Source of the DNA: an uncultured Oribacterium sp.
GTDB lineage: Bacteria; Bacillota; Clostridia; Lachnospirales; Lachnospiraceae
Length of the DNA stretch: 10,125 nucleotides
Reading direction: 5' to 3'
Assembly (NCBI GenBank): GCA_900770445.1
Contig: CAAGKO010000030.1
Coordinates: 1 to 10,125 of the forward strand
Made by a program: the position numbers and the translations under genes. Shown piece by piece: positions 1 through 5,253 of this stretch. The notes beneath the pieces are model-generated. The model saw only the letters and a program-made list of their open reading frames with translations, was not told the DNA's origin and did no database searches. How positions within the stretch are numbered: position 1 is the stretch's first letter; each line of letters starts with the position of its first letter.

Positions 1-2
1 AT

Positions 3-44
3 GATCTTGCCACAGCTTATCAGTCTATGCACGTCAACTGTTGA
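3..44 (+). CDS. ltrA: Group II intron reverse transcriptase/maturase, last 13 residues (truncated by window edge)
   Basis: Reading from base 3, the last codons give DLATAYQSMHVNC followed by TGA at 42-44. Intron-encoded proteins of the LtrA type commonly end in a tyrosine-rich stretch of the form YY-x-SVH-x-NC, and the stop typically falls directly before domain V, as here. The full protein would hold reverse transcriptase, maturase (X) and often endonuclease domains. It would assist splicing of its own intron and drive retrohoming. Only the extreme C-terminus is visible, so whether the upstream protein is intact cannot be judged. The call rests on the tail motif together with the adjoining RNA domains; the 13 residues alone would not be enough. 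Confidence 0.75.
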   Translation, partial: DLATAYQSMHVNC

Positions 45-45
45 A

Positions 46-112
46 ACCGCCGTGTACCGAACGGTACGCACGGTGGTGTGAGAGGACGGCGGCTAGTCAC
101 CGCCTCCTACTC
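46..112 (+). ncRNA. Group II intron domains V and VI
   Basis: Domain V: ACCGCCGTG (46-54) pairs over 9 bp with CACGGTGGT (69-77), with one G-U pair and a CGC triad at 48-50. A two-base CG bulge (67-68) separates it from an upper stem TACC/GGTA (55-58/63-66) closed by a GAAC loop. Domain VI: GAG (80-82) pairs with CTC (110-112), AGGA (83-86) with TCCT (105-108), and GGCGG (88-92) with CCGCC (100-104), with loop 93-99. The unpaired A109 between TCCT and CTC is the expected branch-point adenosine. Domain V is the catalytic core of the ribozyme and domain VI supplies the lariat branch. The pairing is read directly from the sequence; the function is established for the family. Confidence 0.88.
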
Positions 113-122
113 GCTTGTGAAA

Positions 123-389
123 TCACTCTTCGATGACCTCGATTCGGAGGTAATCGAAATTGATGGATTCCATGAAGCAGTCTTCGCGGAAGACGGTGAC
201 GGATTTCCGCTGGAACTCCCGGATGTTCGTGGAGAGCCAGATCGGTACGGCGAGGTCCATGTACTCGCAGATTTCCTTCAGCGCAGTGAGCACGCGATCT
301 GTACGGGACATGCTGTAATCCTCCTGGCGGGAAACACAGTCCCGAACGATACGTCCGTCCTTATAAATTGTGCCACTCATACGAAACAT
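123..389 (-). CDS. Small conserved hypothetical protein (88 aa)
   Basis: The ATG at 389 is preferred because AAAGGAG lies 5 bases upstream. An in-frame ATG at 407 would place that ribosome binding site inside the coding region. The product is acidic and soluble, with no signal peptide or membrane segment. It begins MFRMSGTIYKDGRIVRD and contains a predicted helix around RVLTALKEICEYMDL, a PIWLSTNI segment, and a C-terminal SINFDYLRIEVIEE strand. The layout resembles a short protein that I recall as widespread and uncharacterised in Lachnospiraceae, but I cannot confirm this by search and know no function. It is read divergently from the coiled-coil membrane protein at 596 and convergently with the group II intron, whose end lies about 7 bases beyond its stop codon. 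No terminator separates the two. Confidence 0.8.
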   Translation of the reverse strand: MFRMSGTIYKDGRIVRDCVSRQEDYSMSRTDRVLTALKEICEYMDLAVPIWLSTNIREFQRKSVTVFREDCFMESINFDYLRIEVIEE

Positions 390-399
390 GGTTTCTCCT

Positions 400-428
400 T
401 TTATCATGAAGTAGATAAATGCTATAAT
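400..428 (+). promoter_or_regulatory. Possible promoter for the coiled-coil membrane protein
   Basis: A perfect TATAAT lies at 423-428. The hexamer 17 bases upstream (TTTATC, 400-405) matches TTGACA poorly. On the opposite strand the same bases read TATTAT (424-429), which could serve the small gene at 389. The 206-base gap between the two divergent genes must hold promoters for both, but assignment is uncertain. The plus-strand leader would then contain the hairpin at 433-466. Confidence 0.35.
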
Positions 429-432
429 AGTT

Positions 433-466
433 GCAGAACGGAAGAAATTTGTTTTTGCGGTTCTGC
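433..466. repeat. 7-bp inverted repeat in the divergent intergenic region
   Basis: GCAGAAC (433-439) and GTTCTGC (460-466) are perfect inverted copies separated by 20 AT-rich bases. The repeat sits immediately downstream of the TATAAT at 423-428. It could be an operator for either divergent gene or a leader hairpin. No T-run follows, so it is not a terminator. Confidence 0.45.
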
Positions 467-595
467 GTTCATGGTTTATTCAAATATGGATACTATGATG
501 AAGTAAATCTGTAGTTTATTACCATAATGGAAATAAGCAGAAAAGTAAAGACCGTGTGAATCATGAATTCATCGCTTTTAGGAGGACGGAAGATC

Positions 596-1687
596 ATGGG
601 ACTGGAAATAGAGAATCCACAGCAGTTTTTAGGGGAGGCGAAAATCGCCATCGACGCTTATCAGAAGGTGAGCGAGAGCCTGAAGTCGCAGCGCGAGCAG
701 GAGAAACAGCTGTCCGGCGCACTGGATAAGGCGCGAAAGGAGATGCAGGAGAAGATTCAGAAGACGCTGAAGGCGCGTGGGGATGAAATCACGGCGACCT
801 ACGATAAGCAGCTGAGTCAGGTCGATGCGCGTCTCAAGAAGGCGCAGGACGAGCGCGAGCATGCCCGCAAGGAGGGCATGAAGGGCCGCATCAAGCGGGA
901 GACCGAGCCGCTGGTCACCGAGAACAAGGAGCTGAAGCGTCAGCTGGCCGCGATCTTCAAGAGGGATCATGTGCCGTCGATCTGCAACTCGAGTGTGTTC
1001 TACACCCTGTTCCGCCCATCCGGCTTCGTCGAACTCTTCCTCTGCCTGCTGACCTTCGTCGTGTTCTTCGCGGCACTCCCGTTCGGCATCTACTACTTCA
1101 TTCCGGCGCATAAGATCTGGCAGCTGGTACTGATTTACGTCGTAGACATTCTCCTGATCGGCGGGATCTATGTGTCGTTGATGAATGCCACCATCGGGAA
1201 GCACTCCGCGGTGATCCGTGACGGTCGGAAGATCAAGAATCAGATCCGCAGCAATCGCAGGAAAATCAAGTCGCTGACGAAGTCCATCCGGACCGATGCG
1301 GATGATACGAACTATAATCTGCAGTCGTATGATGATGAGATCGCGAAGGCGCAGCAGGAGCGTAATGATGTCATCAGCCGCAAGCAGGGTGCCCAGAACA
1401 CCTTCGAAACCGTGACGACGAACATCATCACGGATGAGATCGAGACTGCGGCCCGCCCGCAGCTCGAGGAGCTTCAGAAAAACTTCAAGGCGGCCACCGA
1501 GCTCCGCCAGCACTTCGAGAATCAGGAGAAGGAGCAGGCGCTGAGTCTCTCCCGGACCTACGAGCAGTACCTCGGAAAGGCCCACATGAACGCCCAGGAC
1601 ATCGACCGCATCGCCGAGATGCTGCAGCAGGGCAGCGCGACCTCGATCATCGACGCCGTCGCACAGCTCGAGCACCCGGCACAGTGA
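596..1687 (+). CDS. Predicted membrane protein with two coiled-coil arms (363 aa, function unknown)
   Basis: The start is the ATG at 596, 10 bases after AGGAGG (580-585). An in-frame ATG at 563 has no ribosome binding site and would put the Shine-Dalgarno inside the gene. Residues about 15-120 are charged, heptad-like and rich in K, E, Q and R. Two hydrophobic helices follow at about 143-168 and 174-197, joined by a short IPAHK turn. A second long charged helical region spans about 203-320, ending in a short helical tail rich in alanine and isoleucine. The hairpin would leave both coiled-coil arms on the same side of the membrane, probably the cytoplasm given the flanking positive charge. There is no catalytic motif, no Walker box and no signal peptide. 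It lies between a small hypothetical gene and the convergent nuclease/ATPase operon, and is followed by its own terminator, so it is probably monocistronic. I do not recognise a named family. Confidence 0.85.
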   Translation: MGLEIENPQQFLGEAKIAIDAYQKVSESLKSQREQEKQLSGALDKARKEMQEKIQKTLKARGDEITATYDKQLSQVDARLKKAQDEREHARKEGMKGRIKRETEPLVTENKELKRQLAAIFKRDHVPSICNSSVFYTLFRPSGFVELFLCLLTFVVFFAALPFGIYYFIPAHKIWQLVLIYVVDILLIGGIYVSLMNATIGKHSAVIRDGRKIKNQIRSNRRKIKSLTKSIRTDADDTNYNLQSYDDEIAKAQQERNDVISRKQGAQNTFETVTTNIITDEIETAARPQLEELQKNFKAATELRQHFENQEKEQALSLSRTYEQYLGKAHMNAQDIDRIAEMLQQGSATSIIDAVAQLEHPAQ

Positions 1688-1716
1688 TTTCCGACCTGAA
1701 GGATGACCAGCATGGT

Positions 1717-1786
1717 GACGACTTCATCATGAAATTAAAAGAGGATGAATCGCCTTGTCTGACGGTTTCATCACGAAATTTAAAGA
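1717..1786 (+). repeat. Imperfect 26-bp direct repeat in the 3' untranslated region
   Basis: Bases 1717-1742 and 1761-1786 align without gaps at 22 of 26 positions, 44 bases apart start to start. Each copy contains a dyad: TTCATCATGAA in the first, perfect around a central C, and TTTCATCACGAAA, imperfect, in the second. The pair lies between the stop codon at 1687 and the terminator hairpin starting at 1782, overlapping its first bases. Protein-binding sites or a duplication remnant are both possible. Confidence 0.6.
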
Positions 1787-1823
1787 CCGCTCCCACAGCC
1801 ACAGCTGCCGGAACGGTCTTTTT
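1782..1823. terminator. Rho-independent terminator, probably bidirectional
   Basis: AAAGACCG (1782-1789) pairs with CGGTCTTT (1814-1821). The stem continues after one mismatch as TCC/GGA (1791-1793/1810-1812), with a further CAGC/GCTG (1796-1799/1804-1807) in the apical loop. T1819-T1823 form the plus-strand T-run. On the minus strand the stem is followed by TTTAAATTT. It therefore suits both the membrane-protein gene ending at 1687 and the convergent operon ending at 1883. Confidence 0.8.
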
Positions 1824-1882
1824 GTGTGAAAAACTTTTTCTAATACACGCTCATTTCCACTTTAAGTGGCGCTCGTGGAGCA

Positions 1883-3994
1883 TCACATCTCAATCAGGTT
1901 AAATTTCACATCTTCGTTTTCGAGGATGCGCTGTTCGCGTGTGTGGCAGGTGAACAGCAGGATCTGGCCGTGGTGGATCTCCGTGATGTACCGGAGTGCG
2001 GATGCGAGCCGCTGTTCGTCATACATCGCGAAGGAGTCGTCGAAGATCAGTGGCAACCGGGTTTCCGCTGCGCCGGTATCGCCCTGGATCAGGCGTGCGG
2101 CGGCGAGGCGCAGGGCCAGGTAGATCTGATCCATCGTGCCGGAGGAGACGTCCTCGATCGGCACGATCTTCCCCGGCGTGTTCATGAAGATGTCGAGGTT
2201 CTGGTCGATCCACATCGAGTCGTACACTCCGCCCGTGATGCCCGCGATCAGCTCGCCGGCCTCCTTGTTGAGGTAATGTCCGAAGCTCGACTGAATCGAG
2301 CTCTGCAGCTCTGTCATCGTTTCGGCTGCGAGATTGATTGCATCGATCTCCGTCGAGATCGCGTCGTTCTCGTCCAGCGTTCGCTTCAGCATCTCCGCGC
2401 GGTTCTTCACATTCGCGAGGTGCTGCAGCTTCCCCTCGAGCTCCGTCTGCTTCTCGTTCTGCTTCTGCAGCTCGACATCGTAGCGTCGCTCATCGTTACT
2501 GAGATTCTGAAGCTCCGCGCTCACCTCCGCAAGCGCCGTCCGATGCGTCTCGAGCTCCTCCTCGGCACGCAGCAGCTCATCCATATGCGTTCGGAAGCTC
2601 TCCATCGCGGCATCATGGATGTCCGCCGTGCCGATCTGCTTCGTCAGCATCGCGCTGAGCTCTGCCGCTGTCTCCCGAAGGAAGCCCGTCCTCGCAGCAT
2701 TGGCGTACAGCCGCCAGACGAAGAGCAGCATGCACAGCACGAGGAGGCCAATGCTTCCGGCCACGAGGATCGTCGCGCTCAGGCCACTTCCCGACACCGC
2801 CGCGACGAGGCCCGGTATCTTCTCCGGCGCGAGGTTGAAGCGCTGCGCGAAGGCCGGGGATTCGACCGCGGTGATCAGTACCGCCGCGATGCCGCAGAGG
2901 ATCGTCAGGAAACCGAAAAGCAGCGGGAGAGCGATGCGGATCGCCCGTTCCTGAGGCTCCGCGCCGATTCTACAGAGGCTGTACAGCATGTCGGCGTGCT
3001 CCTTTGCGTCCCGGATATCATCGGCGTTGTCGAAGCCGGCCTGCGTGAGCACCGCCTCCTGGGCCGCCGTTTTCTGCAGCAGCTCCTCCCGGCGCGTCTG
3101 CCGGTCGACCTGCTCCGTCCGGACCTCCGAACGCAGTGCCTGGTACTTCCGAAGCTGATTCTCGTACTCCGGCTGCGCGATCTCGCGCTCGATGTTCCGG
3201 ATCTCGCCGATCAGCTGCGCGTAGGACTTCGCCGCCTCCGGCACCCGCTTCGCCTCCAGTGCGCTCCGCTGCTGCCGGAGAAGCTTCAGCGCGCCGGCGG
3301 AGTCGAGCGACATGTCGCCGGTCGTGCTGAGATTCGTAATGTAGGACTTCAGCTCGTGCACCATGCTGCGGCTCGTCGCGCTCCGAAGCTGCCCGATCGA
3401 CACCGTGTTCTCGAACGCCGTCTCGGAAATCCCGCCCAGCATCGCCTGCAGGAAGCCCCGCGGATCCGCCACCCGGACGCCCGTCGTCTCATTCCGGATC
3501 TCCAGCGGGCAAGCGTCCGCGCCGGCCGCCGGTGCTGCCGCACCGCTCGTGCGTCCGCCGCTCGCCATCGCAGCCGCCCCGCCAGTTCCGGTGCCCGCCG
3601 CCCCGGTGCCAGGCATCGCAGCCGCGCCGTAGCCGGCGCCTGCTCCGCCTGTCAGCCCCGCGCCGCCCGCTGTCGTCGTGGCTGCGCCATCTGCGCTGAG
3701 GTCGTCTGCATTGAAATCACGGACGATACGGTAGACCTGTCCCTCATGCGCGAGGCGCAGCGTCCCGCCGAAGCGCTCCGGCGCATCCCACGGCCGGTAC
3801 TTCTTATGCAGCTTCGCGGCGCTCCCGATGCCGGGCCGCCGCTCGAGCCCGTAGAGCATCGCCTGCAGAAACGCATGCAACGTCGACTTGCCGGCCTCGT
3901 TGTGCCCGTACAGGATGTTCATGCCCTCGGCGAAGCGGAGATCCAGGTCGTGAAACTTGCCGAAACCATCGATATGGAGGTCGATCAATCGCAT
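1883..3994 (-). CDS. yhaN: SMC-like AAA ATPase, YhaN/SbcC-type DNA repair subunit (703 aa) with Gly/Ala-rich insert
   Basis: This is the ATPase partner of a DNA end-processing nuclease. The N-terminus MRLIDLHIDGFGKF and Walker A GHNEAGKST (residues 30-38) are typical of the RecF/SMC/Rad50 fold. A Q-loop lies at SIGQL (Q202), the ABC signature SSGTMDQ at 617-623, Walker B LPLIFDDS at 647-654 and the switch histidine in FTCHTRE (H684). Short coiled-coil arms (about 240-320 and 435-570) flank two hydrophobic helices (about 352-377 and 403-429), a layout reported for B. subtilis YhaN. The protein is clearly shorter than that homologue or SbcC. Residues about 100-160 are almost entirely Gly, Ala, Thr and Ser. 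The start ATG at 3994 has AAAGGAGG six bases upstream and shares one base with the preceding stop codon (TGATG), implying translational coupling. A GTG at 3997 is the alternative start. The YhaN assignment is firm at superfamily level; the exact subfamily is inferred. Confidence 0.88.
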   Translation of the reverse strand: MRLIDLHIDGFGKFHDLDLRFAEGMNILYGHNEAGKSTLHAFLQAMLYGLERRPGIGSAAKLHKKYRPWDAPERFGGTLRLAHEGQVYRIVRDFNADDLSADGAATTTAGGAGLTGGAGAGYGAAAMPGTGAAGTGTGGAAAMASGGRTSGAAAPAAGADACPLEIRNETTGVRVADPRGFLQAMLGGISETAFENTVSIGQLRSATSRSMVHELKSYITNLSTTGDMSLDSAGALKLLRQQRSALEAKRVPEAAKSYAQLIGEIRNIEREIAQPEYENQLRKYQALRSEVRTEQVDRQTRREELLQKTAAQEAVLTQAGFDNADDIRDAKEHADMLYSLCRIGAEPQERAIRIALPLLFGFLTILCGIAAVLITAVESPAFAQRFNLAPEKIPGLVAAVSGSGLSATILVAGSIGLLVLCMLLFVWRLYANAARTGFLRETAAELSAMLTKQIGTADIHDAAMESFRTHMDELLRAEEELETHRTALAEVSAELQNLSNDERRYDVELQKQNEKQTELEGKLQHLANVKNRAEMLKRTLDENDAISTEIDAINLAAETMTELQSSIQSSFGHYLNKEAGELIAGITGGVYDSMWIDQNLDIFMNTPGKIVPIEDVSSGTMDQIYLALRLAAARLIQGDTGAAETRLPLIFDDSFAMYDEQRLASALRYITEIHHGQILLFTCHTREQRILENEDVKFNLIEM
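3518..3688 (-). repeat. Low-complexity Gly/Ala/Thr-rich coding insert in the ATPase
   Basis: About 57 residues of the YhaN-like protein (roughly 103-159) consist almost wholly of G, A, T and S, with no heptad pattern or predicted secondary structure. The DNA is correspondingly rich in short GCC/GGC-type runs. The insert falls between VYRIVRDFN and PLEIRNETTG, two strands of the N-terminal ATPase lobe that are normally joined by a short turn. The reading frame is kept and all downstream motifs are intact. Confidence 0.85.
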
Positions 3995-5073
3995 CACAGA
4001 CCTCCTTTCTGCGACTGCAGCAGCGCATGGATACCGTAGTACAGCGCCTTCTTCTCGATTTCACTCATGTCATCCGGATTCTCCCGCAGGAGCTTCCGGA
4101 TATAAAAGCCGATGATGTCGGACGGATGCTCCCGGTACAGCGCGACGAAATCGTACTGCGGCTCGGACATATCCTCGACCGTTACGATGCGGTAGCGCTC
4201 CCGGAGCGGCGCGAGATCGAAGCTCACCTCCGGATCATGCTTCCCCGTGATGCGCAGCCGGTAGATATTCTGCGTGCCCCGCTTCTCGATCTCCGCCGAA
4301 ATCAGGCGCTGAAGCTCCTCGTTTGACGTGCGTTCCGTCACCGAAATCTGCAGCGGCACATAGCTCGCCGCCGCGAGCGGCACGAACTCCAGCTTCTGGA
4401 TCCGGTGGGTGATCGGGTGGATGTCCCCGACGTAGATGCCGTGCGACCCCGTCTCACTCTGCTCGAGCGGCTCCGGCGTGCCCGCATAGATCACGCGGCG
4501 CTCGACGAGCTCGGTCGGCTTGTGGATGTGCCCGAGGGCGACATAGTCGAAGGGCAGTGCGGCCCATGTCTCTGTCTCCACCGGCATGTGATCCCGGTCA
4601 CCACCGTGCGCCAGCAGGATGTGGATGTGGCCATCCTCCGCCGGATGGATCCCGTCGATCACCGTCTCCCGCAGCTCGCGCGTATGATAAGAGAAGCCGT
4701 ACACCTCGGTATTGATATCATCGAAGTACAGCGACTGCGGCGTATCCTCGAGGATCCAGTGCACATTCGGACTCCAGTTGAAGCTCAGCAGCGCCGAGTT
4801 CGCCTCGATCCGATCGTGCTCTCCCGAGATGATCACCACATGCGTCGACGGAATCGTCCCGAACAGATAGTTCAGCTCCTGCAGATCCTTATTCATCGGC
4901 TGACGGTGAAACAGATCCCCCGCGATGAACAGGCAGTCCACATTCGATTCCCGACACCTCTCGATGATACGACGAAACGTCGCCCTGATATCATTGGCAC
5001 GATCCCGGCCCCACGGCTGATCCGCATCCGGCACCATCCCCCAGTGCACATCCGCAACATGAATAAAACGCAT
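3994..5073 (-). CDS. yhaO: Metallophosphoesterase, YhaO/SbcD/Mre11-type nuclease (359 aa)
   Basis: This is the nuclease subunit of a DNA repair or end-processing complex with the downstream ATPase. The calcineurin-like phosphoesterase motifs are in order: DVH (residues 8-10), AGDLFH (51-56), GEHD (84-87), LAHG (H156) and GHIH (181-184), ending in YAGTPEPLE as in SbcD-like enzymes. The C-terminal third (about 225-359) is the accessory/capping region expected to contact the ATPase. Motif III reads GEHD where the family consensus is GNHD; that Asn is a metal ligand, so activity or metal use may differ. The start ATG at 5073 has AGGGGAG five bases upstream. The stop overlaps the ATPase start by one base, so both are one operon read leftward. 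It lies divergent from asnS. The metallophosphoesterase call is firm; YhaO is preferred over SbcD because of the membrane-inserted YhaN-like partner. Confidence 0.88.
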   Translation of the reverse strand: MRFIHVADVHWGMVPDADQPWGRDRANDIRATFRRIIERCRESNVDCLFIAGDLFHRQPMNKDLQELNYLFGTIPSTHVVIISGEHDRIEANSALLSFNWSPNVHWILEDTPQSLYFDDINTEVYGFSYHTRELRETVIDGIHPAEDGHIHILLAHGGDRDHMPVETETWAALPFDYVALGHIHKPTELVERRVIYAGTPEPLEQSETGSHGIYVGDIHPITHRIQKLEFVPLAAASYVPLQISVTERTSNEELQRLISAEIEKRGTQNIYRLRITGKHDPEVSFDLAPLRERYRIVTVEDMSEPQYDFVALYREHPSDIIGFYIRKLLRENPDDMSEIEKKALYYGIHALLQSQKGGL

Positions 5074-5108
5074 GACAGCTCCCCTGTAAAATGTTTATAG
5101 TCTTCTAC

Positions 5109-5137
5109 ATTTTAACGTAATTACGCAGAAATATAAA
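5109..5137 (-). promoter_or_regulatory. Possible promoter of the yhaO-yhaN operon
   Basis: On the minus strand, TAAAAT (5109-5114) is preceded 17 bases upstream by TTTATA (5132-5137), giving a leader of about 30 bases before the start at 5073. The -35 match is weak. TATAAA at 5094-5099 is an alternative -10. The region is AT-rich and lies between two divergent genes, so some promoter is expected here. Confidence 0.35.
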
Positions 5138-5159
5138 GGTAAAGAAAACGCCGGAGACA

Positions 5160-5188
5160 TTGAAAACAGGGAAGCCATACGCTATAAT
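5160..5188 (+). promoter_or_regulatory. asnS promoter (sigma-A type)
   Basis: TTGAAA (5160-5165) and TATAAT (5183-5188) are separated by exactly 17 bases, a near-consensus housekeeping promoter. Transcription would begin near 5195, leaving a leader of about 58 bases before the asnS start at 5254. Confidence 0.82.
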
Positions 5189-5200
5189 CAGTTAAATCAT

Positions 5201-5220
5201 CGCGGTTTTCCGCGGTTTTC
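5201..5220 (+). repeat. Tandem 10-bp repeat forming a small hairpin in the asnS leader
   Basis: CGCGGTTTTC occurs twice in direct succession at 5201-5210 and 5211-5220. In RNA the junction folds as CGCGG-TTTT-CCGCG (5201-5214) followed by GTTTTC, which resembles a weak intrinsic terminator or attenuator. It lies directly after the predicted transcription start and before the ribosome binding site AGAGG (5243-5247). There is no T-box element; the leader is too short. Confidence 0.6.
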
Positions 5221-5253
5221 TGAGAATATCCGAGACAGAAACAGAGGTTAGAG

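Larger units (their letters stand above)
1..115 (+). mobile_element. Group II intron, 3' end only (partial)
   Basis: The left edge of the window lies inside a group II intron. What remains is the tail of the intron-encoded protein (3-44), domain V (46-77) and domain VI (80-112). The order, spacing and wording match bacterial group II retrointrons, in which the reverse transcriptase stop codon lies just before domain V. Six bases after the domain VI branch adenosine put the 3' splice site at about 115. The final two bases would be CT rather than the usual A-pyrimidine, so the exact end, or the splicing competence of this copy, is uncertain. The intron lies on the plus strand and ends about 7 bases beyond the stop codon of the convergent small gene at 123-389, so it sits in intergenic DNA and interrupts no gene visible here. 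Confidence 0.87.

Noticed and set aside
629..1675. A 348-codon open frame opposite the coiled-coil membrane protein
   Set aside because: The product is leucine/arginine low complexity with no ribosome binding site. The plus-strand frame has AGGAGG, membrane helices and a matching terminator.
1684..2123. Short plus-strand frames after the membrane-protein gene
   Set aside because: They cross the terminator or run antisense to the ATPase C-terminus and show no start signals.
1943..4039. A 698-codon open frame opposite the YhaN-like ATPase gene
   Set aside because: It runs antisense through a gene with complete Walker A, signature and Walker B motifs. Its translation is arginine-, leucine- and histidine-rich without domains, as expected for a shadow frame in GC-rich DNA.
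5189..5253. T-box or other tRNA-sensing leader for asnS
   Set aside because: The leader is only about 58 bases and lacks the conserved T-box core and specifier stem.
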